26,372 nt of DNA from CAYLNH01 sp964384625 (GCA_964384625.1 CAYLNH010000073.1:1-26372), one strand, 5' to 3'. Positions 8,809 to 15,953 are shown, numbered from the stretch's first letter. Program-made: numbers and translations. The notes: generated from the letters alone by a model not told the origin.

Positions 8809-11800
8809 TCAGTCCAGGCTGTTCAGGTAGTCCTCCAGGCGCGCCTGCGTGTCGGCGGCTTCCTCATGCAACTGCTGGAGGTCGTCGTCCAGTCCAGCGA
8901 CCTGGCCGGTGTCGCATTTCCGTTTAAACTGCACACAGAGTTGGACCATGGAGTTGATCCCCAGGTTGCTGCTGCTGCCTTTGACGGCGTGGACAATTCT
9001 GCCGGCTTCGGGGTAGTCCTGGTCGGCGAGCCGGTCGGCGAGCTGTTCGAAGTAGTTCTGCAGGGTGTCCACATATGTCTCGACCAGCTCTTTGACGACC
9101 TCGGCGCCGCCTTCATCGTGGCGGAAGAACTCGAGGGTCGAGAAGTCGATGGGATCAACGCCGGTGGTCGGTTCCTTGTAGGCAGGCTTCGGCGTCTCGG
9201 CGGCGGCGGGCACGGTGGCTGCAGCGGCCATCTTGTCTCTGGTTACCGCCGCTTCGGGCCGGCGTTCCGGGGGCAGGTTCTGCAGGGACTGGTGGAGGGC
9301 GTTGAGGTTGACGGGTTTGGTCAGGTAGTCATGCATGCCGGCGGCAAGGCATTCCTCGCGATCGCCCTGCATGGCACTGGCGGTCATGGCGATGATGTAG
9401 GGTCGCGCTGCCTCATCGAGCCTCCGACAGATCTGCCGGGTCGCTTCCAGTCCGTCCATTTCCGGCATCTGCACATCCATCAGGACAACGTCATAGTGCT
9501 GGCGTTCGAGGGCGTCGAGGACTTCGACGCCGTTGGCGGCGACATCGGCGGTGTACCCCAGGCGGGCGAGGTATTGCAGCGCGACTTTCTGGTTCACGGC
9601 GTTGTCTTCGGCCACCAGGATATTCAGCGGCAGGCTGTCGGCCAGGCGAAAGCCGCTGGTGGCCCGCATGTCGGCATTCTCGGCGGTCTTCCCGGCGAGG
9701 CATTCGGAGATGACCTCGAAGATCACGCCCGGTTTCAGGGGTTTCTGCACGACGACGAAGGTATCCGGCAGTTGCGGAACCTGACCGAACTCCGCGATGA
9801 CGACAATGCGCTGGCGGCGGTTGAGACGCGCATTCAGGAGGTCCTCAAGCATATCGCGGTCGGTATCTTCGACGACGGCGAAGTCGAACTCCACCTTGCC
9901 GCAGGCCGCGATCAAGTCGTCGACACTGTCGACATCGGCGACGGTCATCCCCCACCAGGTGAAGTGATCGACGAGGATGCGGCGATTGGTGTTGAAGGCG
10001 CAGACGGCGATGCGTTTGCGGGCGAAGTCGGACTGATAGGAGTGCAGCTTATAGATCGGCGCGCGCGGCACGGGCTGGGCCCGGATGGTAAAATGGAATT
10101 GCGAGCCTTTGCCCATCTCGCTTTCGACCCAGATGCGGCCGCCCATCAACTCGCAGAGGCTGCGGCAGATCGCCAGCCCCAGGCCGCTGCCGCCGTACTT
10201 GCGGGTCGTCGAGGTATCCAGCTGCCGGAAGGTGTCGAACAGCAGGGGGATTTTCTCCGGCGGGATGCCGATGCCGGTATCGCGCACGATAAAGTGCAGT
10301 TCAGACTCGTCGTCACCGCGTTCATCCGCGGTAACGCTGACCACGACTTCGCCGTGCTCGGTAAATTTCAGGGCGTTGTTCACCAGGTTGATGATGACCT
10401 GCCGCAGCCGGGTAACGTCACCGATGATATTGACGGGGATGCCGGGCTTGAGTTCGTAGGCGAGGTCCAGATTTTTCTCGGTGCTGACCGGCGCCAACAG
10501 ATCGAGGGCCTCTTCAATACACTCCGGCAGCAGGAAGGGAACATGCTCCAATTCCATTTTGCCGGATTCGATCTTGGAGATATCCAGGATGTTGTTGATC
10601 AGCGTCAGCAGGTTTTCGCCGCTGGTGCGGATCGTGCTGACGAAATCATGCTGTTCCCGGTCCATCTCCGTACCCATAAGCAGCGTGGTCATGCCGATGA
10701 CGGCGTTCATCGGCGTACGGATTTCATGGCTGATATTGGCCAGGAACTCGCTCTTGGCGCGGTCGGCCGATTCCGCCGTCTCCTTGGCCCGCTGCAGTTC
10801 CATTTCGGCCTTTTTCCGGCCGCCGATATCGCGGATGATGCCGATGTAGGACTCGTTGCCGCCGCGCGTGGACGTGCCCCAGGAGATCTCCAGCGGGATG
10901 ATATGCCCGTCCCGATGCAGGCCGGGCGTTTCGACGGGCTGGTTGAACGGGACGTTGGGCGGCAGCAGCCGGTCGTTTCCCGGCGGGATCAGCAGCGAGA
11001 GATCGCGGTCGACCATGTCCGCGACGCGGCGGCCGAAGATCTGTTCCATGGCGGGATTGACGAATTGGATCTTTTTGTCGTCGGCGATGGTGATGATGCC
11101 GTCGGACGCGGTTTCGGCCATTGTCTGGTAGTTCTCCTGGCTCTCGCGCAGCATCTGCTCGGCGCGCCGGCGTTCGCGGATCTGGATTTCCAGTTTGCGG
11201 TTGGACTCCTGCAGGTCCTCGGTGCGGTTGACCAGGTTCTCGCGCGAAAGCTGCAGTTGCCGGGCCATCTGGTTGAAGCCGTCGCAGAGCTCGGCGATCT
11301 CGCCGTGCCCCTGGACCCGCAGGCGATAGTCCAGTTCACCGCGACCGATGGCCTGTGTCGCGTTGACCAGATGCCGCATCTGACTGAGAAAACCGCCGGC
11401 AAAGACGATGGCCGAGATCGCCAGGAAGACGATAATCAGACTGGACGCGGCCATCACCGGCCAGGCGGCCAGGACAATGTCCTGCTGCGTAACATCGGCC
11501 GGGCGTTCGGCGCAGACGGCCGTCGGCAGTTTGCGTCCGGGAACGCGGGCGAAGGCCCGGATCCGCGGGTTCTCGGGATCACTGACAAACCGGCTCCAGA
11601 CACCCTGCCCCATGGTCCGGATGGCGGAGACCTCATCGTCCGCCGCCGGCCGGGTGGTCATGGACTTGCCGTCATAGACCAGGACCTCCCGGGTCTCGGT
11701 AAATTCCGACCAGGCGACGGGGGTGATGACCCAGAGCCGGTCGTCGGGCCCCATGCCGAATGCCAGCCGCAGCCGGCGGATCGGCTCGTTCCAGTCGATA

Positions 11801-12000
11801 TCGCCTTCTGCCGGATCTTCGAGGGCGTACTGCACCTGGGCCGCCGCGGCGACGGCCTTTTCCAGCTCCCGTGAGGCCTGGCGCCGGAGGATGCCCTTCT
11901 GGACGTAATACTCGACCACCGCGATGGCGGACACCACCAGGACCAGCAGAACCGTGAACAGCAGGATCCGGCGGGTCAGGCTGGCGGTCAGTATCTTCAC
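8809..12000 (-). CDS. Membrane hybrid sensor histidine kinase (HAMP-PAS-HisKA-HATPase-pseudoREC-REC-HPt)
   Basis: This 1063-residue protein should sense an extracytoplasmic or PAS signal and run an internal His-Asp-His phosphorelay. TM1 is at about 11-30 and an extracytoplasmic domain at about 31-180. TM2 is at about 183-205, HAMP at 205-258, a coiled coil at 258-290 and PAS at about 288-395. HisKA has the phospho-His H425 in NISHEIRTP. The HATPase domain shows NNALKF (541-546), DTGIGIP (574-580) and GGSGLGLA (603-610). A degenerate receiver (about 660-770) has Glu711 where the acceptor Asp should be but keeps KP at 753-754. A complete receiver follows with D842 and K895, then an HPt domain with H1004 in VHAVKGSS. 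The start is GTG, one base beyond the TGA of the zinc-ribbon gene, which implies translational coupling. No separate output regulator is encoded nearby. Confidence 0.93.
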   Translation of the reverse strand: MKILTASLTRRILLFTVLLVLVVSAIAVVEYYVQKGILRRQASRELEKAVAAAAQVQYALEDPAEGDIDWNEPIRRLRLAFGMGPDDRLWVITPVAWSEFTETREVLVYDGKSMTTRPAADDEVSAIRTMGQGVWSRFVSDPENPRIRAFARVPGRKLPTAVCAERPADVTQQDIVLAAWPVMAASSLIIVFLAISAIVFAGGFLSQMRHLVNATQAIGRGELDYRLRVQGHGEIAELCDGFNQMARQLQLSRENLVNRTEDLQESNRKLEIQIRERRRAEQMLRESQENYQTMAETASDGIITIADDKKIQFVNPAMEQIFGRRVADMVDRDLSLLIPPGNDRLLPPNVPFNQPVETPGLHRDGHIIPLEISWGTSTRGGNESYIGIIRDIGGRKKAEMELQRAKETAESADRAKSEFLANISHEIRTPMNAVIGMTTLLMGTEMDREQHDFVSTIRTSGENLLTLINNILDISKIESGKMELEHVPFLLPECIEEALDLLAPVSTEKNLDLAYELKPGIPVNIIGDVTRLRQVIINLVNNALKFTEHGEVVVSVTADERGDDESELHFIVRDTGIGIPPEKIPLLFDTFRQLDTSTTRKYGGSGLGLAICRSLCELMGGRIWVESEMGKGSQFHFTIRAQPVPRAPIYKLHSYQSDFARKRIAVCAFNTNRRILVDHFTWWGMTVADVDSVDDLIAACGKVEFDFAVVEDTDRDMLEDLLNARLNRRQRIVVIAEFGQVPQLPDTFVVVQKPLKPGVIFEVISECLAGKTAENADMRATSGFRLADSLPLNILVAEDNAVNQKVALQYLARLGYTADVAANGVEVLDALERQHYDVVLMDVQMPEMDGLEATRQICRRLDEAARPYIIAMTASAMQGDREECLAAGMHDYLTKPVNLNALHQSLQNLPPERRPEAAVTRDKMAAAATVPAAAETPKPAYKEPTTGVDPIDFSTLEFFRHDEGGAEVVKELVETYVDTLQNYFEQLADRLADQDYPEAGRIVHAVKGSSSNLGINSMVQLCVQFKRKCDTGQVAGLDDDLQQLHEEAADTQARLEDYLNSLD

Positions 12001-12001
12001 G

Positions 12002-12742
12002 TCAGATCACCTTGGCATGGATATTGTAGAACAGCGGCAGTGTCACAGGCACAAGCGTCACCTGCGTCGGGAACGCCCGCGTCAGCTTCGGCGACTGACC
12101 GCCGACCCGGCGCAGGCGGTTGGCCAGGTCCATGAGCTGGTGCGCGATGTAGGGCCCCCAGGTCAGCATGGTAGCCTGCAGTTCGCGGTGCAGCGATTTC
12201 GCCGGGAAGACCAATGCCGCCGTCTGTCCGTAGAACCGTTTGAGCTGGTGCATCTCGTCGCTGAACTGTTCATAGAATATGCGGATCTCCGCCAGTTCGC
12301 CGCCGGCCAGCGCCATTCCCAGTTCTTTGCGCAGGACGTCCTCGCAGCCGAGCAGCGCCATCAGGAACCCTTCGAACGCGTCGTCAATCCGGGCGGTCAG
12401 CCGGCGCCGGCGGGCGAACCAGCGGCTGCCGGTGGCGACCACCGGCAGGCCGTCCATGAACTCGACCAGTTCGGCGACGAAGTCGTTGAGGATCTCGGCC
12501 ACAACCGGGGCCTGCCAGGAGTTCTCCTGCGGGATGGCGCGGATCCGGCGGATCAGGTCGAGTTCGAGGCCTTCGAGTTCGTCGGTCACCGCATGTTCAT
12601 GGGCGCTGGTTTCAGACGGCGGCGTGTGCGGTCCAATCGGCGCGGCGCAGTTGGGACAGACGCCGCCGGTCTCGGCGAGTTCCGCGTCGGTGAATTCCAT
12701 TCTGCAGCTGGCGCAGGTCCAGGTTGTTTCCGGTTCGGACAA
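12002..12742 (-). CDS. Zinc-ribbon protein of unknown function between two kinases
   Basis: This is a 246-residue cytoplasmic protein with no signal peptide or membrane segment. An N-terminal zinc ribbon is formed by C10-x2-C13 and C29-x2-C32. The rest (about 45-246) looks mainly helical, with many Leu, Glu and Arg and no motif I recognise. The start is TTG, 8 bases after AGGAG. The next in-frame Met would cut off half of the zinc ribbon, so TTG is preferred. The ribosome site lies just after the kinase stop (11 bp between genes), and its own stop nearly touches the histidine kinase start. It is therefore likely made with both kinases and may be an adaptor or a substrate. That role is inferred from position only. 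Confidence 0.75.
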   Translation of the reverse strand: MSEPETTWTCASCRMEFTDAELAETGGVCPNCAAPIGPHTPPSETSAHEHAVTDELEGLELDLIRRIRAIPQENSWQAPVVAEILNDFVAELVEFMDGLPVVATGSRWFARRRRLTARIDDAFEGFLMALLGCEDVLRKELGMALAGGELAEIRIFYEQFSDEMHQLKRFYGQTAALVFPAKSLHRELQATMLTWGPYIAHQLMDLANRLRRVGGQSPKLTRAFPTQVTLVPVTLPLFYNIHAKVI

Positions 12743-12753
12743 CGGTGAATCTC

Positions 12754-13740
12754 CTAATGGCGGTTGGCCACGACCTGGAGCAGGTCGTGCTCCACATCGA
12801 TGAATGCATGGTAGCGCTCGGCCGGATCCCGCTTGATCATGCGTTCCAGGATCCGCGAGAGATCCGGACGGATATCGTGGGAACGTCGGCCGCTCTTCAG
12901 CAGGCGCATCTTGCGCACGTTCAGACTGGTCATCGTCTCAATATCCTTCGCGGTGAAATAGGGCGCCCCGGTCAGCGCGTGGTACATCACCATACCGAGA
13001 CTGTAGACCTCGCTGTGCGGGCCTTCGCCCTCGCCGGTCAGGCGTTCGGGCGGATAGTACAAGGCCGACCCCTGGACGTTCTCCGGATCACCGCGCGCGG
13101 CGTCCGCCAGACTGATGCAGATGCCGAAATCGAACATCGAAGCGCCGTTTTCGCCGACGATGATGTTCTGCGGCTTGGTATCGCGGAAGAGGTAGCCGGA
13201 GTTGTAGATGTGGGTCAAGCCGGAGAGCAGCCGCAGGGCGATCAGGAGGACCTCGCGTTCCGGCAACCGGCCGATCCGGTTGATCCGATGGTCGAGTCGT
13301 TCGCCCAGCACAAAGCGCGTGACCAGATAGAGCTCGTCGTCTTCCTCACCCGTTGCGATCGTACCGGCGATACACGGATGCTGGCCGATGGTCTTCATCA
13401 CCTGGATCTCATGGCGGAAGCTGGCTCGCAGGCGTTCGTCGAACAGTTTTTCGCGCGGCAGGATTTTGACGGCGTAGACGTTGCGGCCCTGATCCTGGTG
13501 GTAGGCTTTGTAGACGCTGCCCATACCGCCGCTGCCGATCGGCGCAAACAACCAGTAGCCGCCGATTCGTTTGGGGATGAAGTTCGGTTCGCCGCACTTC
13601 GGACAGGGCCGCAGGGTCAGTTCCGGTTCCTCGCCGAAGCCGATCAGCCGGGCGCAGTTGGCACACTCCAGCCGGCCCCGTTGGAAATGCTCCGTCGGCC
13701 AGGCTTGTCGCCGGAATAGCTTGCGGAGAACCCGATTCAA
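12754..13740 (-). CDS. Cytoplasmic Hanks-type Ser/Thr protein kinase with N-terminal zinc ribbon
   Basis: This 328-residue protein phosphorylates Ser/Thr on unknown targets. The N-terminal zinc ribbon has C26-x2-C29 and C46-x2-C49. The kinase domain spans about 58-320: glycine loop GSGGMG at 69-74, ATP-anchoring K92 in AVKIL, catalytic loop FRDTKPQN at 185-192 with D187, DFG at 204-206 and PPE (the APE equivalent) at 230-232. His of the usual HRD is replaced by Phe, but the catalytic Asp, Lys and Asn are kept, so activity is expected. There is no transmembrane or extracellular sensor region, unlike PknB. The start is TTG after GGAAGG; an in-frame stop at 13774-13776 rules out a much longer form. 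It heads the signalling operon behind a promoter at 13938-13966 and a structured leader. Confidence 0.9.
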   Translation of the reverse strand: MNRVLRKLFRRQAWPTEHFQRGRLECANCARLIGFGEEPELTLRPCPKCGEPNFIPKRIGGYWLFAPIGSGGMGSVYKAYHQDQGRNVYAVKILPREKLFDERLRASFRHEIQVMKTIGQHPCIAGTIATGEEDDELYLVTRFVLGERLDHRINRIGRLPEREVLLIALRLLSGLTHIYNSGYLFRDTKPQNIIVGENGASMFDFGICISLADAARGDPENVQGSALYYPPERLTGEGEGPHSEVYSLGMVMYHALTGAPYFTAKDIETMTSLNVRKMRLLKSGRRSHDIRPDLSRILERMIKRDPAERYHAFIDVEHDLLQVVANRH

Positions 13741-13931
13741 AACGTCCAGCCTTCCTTCACCTTTTCTCCCGGCTTACCCCGAAGCTTTCACGATCTCCTG
13801 CTGCATCGACGCGACCGGCTGCCCAGCACGCACAACCATTGGCGCCGGCGCGCGGCGAAGCCCGTAAGACCAACGGGGTAACCCACCGTCGCCGAAGGAA
13901 TTCAACCTCCGGACCGGGCAAATTACACATT
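13741..13931 (-). ncRNA. Structured 5' leader of the kinase operon (possible riboswitch-like RNA)
   Basis: The predicted transcript starts near 13931 and runs about 190 nt before the kinase. On the minus strand TGCCCGG (13920-13914) can pair with CTGGGCA (13826-13820), enclosing three hairpins. The first is CCGGAGG/CCTTCGG (13912-13892, loop of 7). The second is GGCGA/TCGCC (13893-13854), with CCCGT/ACGGG nested inside it (13877-13861). The third is CGCGC/GTGCG (13852-13829). The second stem shares two bases with the first, so they compete. A closed multi-branch fold next to a promoter is typical of cis-regulatory RNA. I could not match it to a named family. Confidence 0.45.
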
Positions 13932-13937
13932 ACCAGT

Positions 13938-13966
13938 ACTATATGCGAGTCGGTTTCCCTTTGCAA
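13938..13966 (-). promoter_or_regulatory. Sigma70-type promoter of the kinase operon
   Basis: On the minus strand, -35 TTGCAA (13966-13961) and -10 TATAGT (13943-13938) are separated by exactly 17 bp. The predicted start is near 13931, an A. This is the best minus-strand promoter match found upstream of the six-gene minus-strand block. Confidence 0.65.
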
Positions 13967-14121
13967 GGTCGGCGACGGCGCCGGGGCGCATGTCACCGCC
14001 GCAGGGGTTTCCTGCCAACAATTGGCTCGATCATACGACCCCAGGCGGTTTACCCGCCTGGTGAAGAAGTTCATTAGAGCGTATTGGAAAAAGTCGTAGC
14101 CGCTGTCCATGCCTCTTTCCC

Positions 14122-14180
14122 CTTTGTCTCAACCTTTGCCCCCCCTTCCGGAGCAGGATTTGACGAAGGTTGAGACGAAG
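14122..14180. repeat. 17-bp inverted repeat
   Basis: CTTTGTCTCAACCTTTG (14122-14138) and CGAAGGTTGAGACGAAG (14164-14180) are reverse complements at 15 of 17 positions, with 11 consecutive perfect pairs, separated by 25 bases that include a C7 run. It is neither a transposon end with a duplication nor a terminator with a T-run, so its role is unknown. Confidence 0.6.
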
Positions 14181-14335
14181 GCAGGATCAAAAAATCGGCT
14201 ACAGCATTTGTGAAAATGCTGCAGTGGCTACAAGCCGTCACCCGGCGCCCGAAAAGCAGGATCGTGGGGCCGTCTCCTTCCCTGATGAACGCATTCACCG
14301 GGCCGACGAGCTACCCCGGGATCTGGCGACACCCC

Positions 14336-14404
14336 GCGCGAAAAGATCCCCCCGGCTGTGCCGGGGGAGACACTCCCCAAGCTGAGCTTGGGGCTTCTTC
14401 GCGG
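14336..14404. repeat. Structured intergenic repeat element, copy 1
   Basis: Two strong hairpins sit inside an imperfect closing stem. The hairpins are CCCCCGGC-TGT-GCCGGGGG (14349-14367) and CCCCAAGC-TGA-GCTTGGGG (14375-14393). The closing stem pairs GCGCGAAAAG (14336-14345) with CTTCTTCGCGG (14394-14404). The first 34 bases match 26294-26327 at 29 positions. The element lies in non-coding DNA. Confidence 0.65.
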
Positions 14405-14585
14405 AAAGCAGAAATACGATCCTGCACCTTTTTCGCGGCGGGTGCAGCGAGCCGCGAATCGGTAACAGACATCGCATACGCCACAAGCCCGCCGGTGGCT
14501 GGACCGGCGAACGTTCCGGCGCTGTGGCGCGGCTCTTGCCGCAACACGAAGGGATGACCTACAGAACTGACATGCGCCTGCGGGT

Positions 14586-14627
14586 TCGACTGCAGTCGAC
14601 TCCAATCGACGACAGCCGATCCGGTTC
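14586..14627 (-). repeat. Dispersed 42-bp repeat, copy in inverted orientation
   Basis: The reverse complement of this stretch matches 21667-21707 apart from a one-base indel and a few substitutions. Both copies begin GAACCGGATCGGC and end CGACTGCAGTCGA. One end contains the perfect 14-bp palindrome TCGACTGCAGTCGA (14586-14599). Both copies lie in intergenic DNA just upstream of a promoter (recR here, the permease at the other copy). Confidence 0.65.
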
Positions 14628-14671
14628 TGAGTTGATGTGCCATTCCGGCTCGCCGGCGCCGGCCGGCGCCC

Positions 14672-14700
14672 TTGACAAGCGCCCGCCCAGGATCTATATC
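14672..14700 (+). promoter_or_regulatory. Strong sigma70-type promoter of recR
   Basis: A consensus -35 TTGACA (14672-14677) and -10 TATATC (14695-14700) are 17 bp apart. The predicted transcript start near 14707 lies just before the recR ATG at 14723. This supports that start over in-frame codons further upstream. Confidence 0.75.
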
Positions 14701-14722
14701 CGTGTACCAACACGGAGCGACT

Positions 14723-15325
14723 ATGTCCGACTATCCGCAAGCGATTATCCGGCTGACCGAGATGCTCAGCCAACTGCCCGGCATCGGCCGGCGCACTGCC
14801 GAACGCCTGGCCGTCGCGATGCTCGACTGGGACGCCCCGGAACTGCAGGCCCTCGGCGAGCAGATCCGCAGCCTGCTGGACAACGTGCACATCTGCTCGA
14901 TCTGCGGGAACCTCGCCGACGCCGATACCTGCAGCATCTGCAACGACGACGCCCGCGACCAAACCACCATCTGCGTCGTCGAAAACGCCCGGCAGGTACC
15001 CGTCATCGAAAAGAGCAATCGCTACCGCGGCCTCTACCACGTTCTCGGCGGCCGGCTGGCCCCGCTCGACGGCGTCGATATCGAGGACCTGAACGTCCAG
15101 TCGCTGCGCGACCGGATTGCCGCGCTCAACGTCACTGAGGTAATCATCGCCACCAGCCCGGACGTCGAGGGCGAGGCGACGGCGAGTTTCCTGGCCGAGG
15201 ACCTGCGGTCGGATTTTCCGGTGACGGTTTCGCGCATTGCCCTCGGCGTGCCGGTAGGCTCGGATCTGACCTACGCCGACAGCGCAACGATGGCGATGGC
15301 GCTTGACAGCCGGCGCCGGCTCTGA
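14723..15325 (+). CDS. recR: Recombination mediator RecR
   Basis: RecR acts with RecF and RecO to load RecA onto gapped single-stranded DNA. The 200-residue product has the family's usual length. It shows the N-terminal helix-hairpin-helix (LPGIGRRTAERLA, 18-30), a four-Cys zinc site (C58, C61, C70, C73) and a Toprim domain from about residue 82 (CVVENARQVPVIE, then ATSPDVEGEATA at 143-154). The C-terminal end GVPVGSDLTYADSATMAMAL is characteristic. The start is the ATG preceded by GGAG at 5 bases, inside the transcript of the promoter at 14672-14700. A translation beginning further upstream would start within that promoter, so it is rejected. No dnaX or YbaB gene, its frequent neighbours, lies upstream. 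Confidence 0.96.
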   Translation: MSDYPQAIIRLTEMLSQLPGIGRRTAERLAVAMLDWDAPELQALGEQIRSLLDNVHICSICGNLADADTCSICNDDARDQTTICVVENARQVPVIEKSNRYRGLYHVLGGRLAPLDGVDIEDLNVQSLRDRIAALNVTEVIIATSPDVEGEATASFLAEDLRSDFPVTVSRIALGVPVGSDLTYADSATMAMALDSRRRL

Positions 15326-15378
15326 CGGCGAGAGCCGCCGCAGTCCGGCCTCCGGTGCGGTGGTCCGCAAGCTGCTTG

Positions 15379-15413
15379 AGCCGCTGTCAGACAGGGAAAA
15401 ACCGGCTTTTTTT
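15379..15413 (+). terminator. Possible intrinsic terminator after recR
   Basis: AGCCG (15379-15383) can pair with CGGCT (15403-15407) around an inner CTGT/ACAG hairpin, followed by a run of seven T (15407-15413). The stem is short and the loop partly A-rich, so it is weaker than the terminator after the HU gene. Confidence 0.4.
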
Positions 15414-15425
15414 CGGTTCTGCCAC

Positions 15426-15454
15426 TTGCGAACCAACGGTTTGACCTCCATAAT
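15426..15454 (+). promoter_or_regulatory. Candidate promoter of the HU gene
   Basis: TTGCGA (15426-15431) and CATAAT (15449-15454) are separated by 17 bp. A start near 15461 would give a leader of about 150 nt before the HU gene, containing a GCTCAA/TTGAGC hairpin (15473-15507). No reading frame is seen in this leader. Confidence 0.45.
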
Positions 15455-15613
15455 GTTAGCTCTAAACGATCGGCTCAATTCGGGCTTGATTGGAGGCGTA
15501 GTTGAGCGGCTTACCCCGGCATCAGACTCAACTTCACCGGAGGTGGTTGTGTGTGGGAGTGACGACGAACAATCAGTTAGGACTGTAAAACCCACAACGC
15601 ATAGGAAGAGACC

Positions 15614-15904
15614 ATGACGAAACGCGATCTGGTTGTGCGCATTGCAACCGAGACAGGCCTGAACCAGCGGGATGTTACCCAGGTGGTTCAGAAGGTCCTT
15701 GATCATATCGTCGACGAACTCGCAGCCCGTCGGGGCGTCGAGCTTCGGAATTTCGGCGTTTTTACTCTGAAGACCCGCAAGAAACGCGTCGGCCGCAACC
15801 CGAATGCCCCGGCCAACGAGGTAGAGATTCCCGAACGCGTGGTCGTCAAGTTCAAGCCCGGCAAGATCATGAAGGAACGGGTCAGCAAGCTGCCGCCGGA
15901 ATAA
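15614..15904 (+). CDS. HU/IHF-family DNA-binding protein
   Basis: This is a 96-residue nucleoid-associated protein of the HU/IHF family, which binds and bends DNA as a dimer. The N-terminal helices (MTKRDLVVRIATETGLNQRDV) are followed by the signature LRNFGVFTLKTRKKRVGRNPNAP (about 46-67). The beta-arm has Pro in GRNP and the C-terminal FKPGKIMKERV helix. The length fits HU (about 90), with a short C-terminal extension. AGGAAGAG lies just before the ATG. A strong terminator follows 50 bp after the stop. HU and IHF subunits cannot be told apart reliably here, so no symbol is given. Confidence 0.93.
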   Translation: MTKRDLVVRIATETGLNQRDVTQVVQKVLDHIVDELAARRGVELRNFGVFTLKTRKKRVGRNPNAPANEVEIPERVVVKFKPGKIMKERVSKLPPE

Positions 15905-15953
15905 TCGCCGGCGGATGCTTCGGGCTGCGGCCCGATTCAACTTTCGAGACGAG

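Larger units (their letters stand above)
13967..14671. other. 705-bp intergenic region with hairpins and repeat copies, no gene seen
   Basis: No reading frame here has both a ribosome site and recognisable protein character. It holds a hairpin CCAGGCGG/CCGCCTGG (14041-14061) and a near-perfect 17-bp inverted repeat (14122-14138 with 14164-14180). It also holds a hairpin CAGCATTT/AAATGCTG (14202-14221), a two-hairpin structured repeat (14336-14404) and one copy of a dispersed repeat (14586-14627). The recR promoter starts at 14672. Confidence 0.6.

Noticed and set aside
8866..11874. A roughly 1000-codon open frame on the plus strand opposite the histidine kinase
   Set aside because: It is antisense to a gene with clear domains. 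Its translation is Gly/Val/Asp/His-rich low complexity with no ribosome site, as expected for the complement of GC-rich codons.
13774..13806. 10-codon upstream open frame (MQQEIVKASG) in the kinase leader
   Set aside because: It lacks a clear ribosome site and is very short. It is in frame with the kinase but ends well before it, so a leader peptide is possible but unsupported.
13820..13920. Resemblance of the kinase leader to cyclic-di-GMP-I, glycine or SRP RNAs
   Set aside because: Short stretches look alike (a GGTTACC-type piece and a GGTCCGGA piece), but the defining conserved cores of those RNAs are not present in order.
14041..14061. Hairpin CCAGGCGG/CCGCCTGG as a terminator
   Set aside because: The stem is good but no T-run follows on either strand, and it lies upstream of both neighbouring transcription units.
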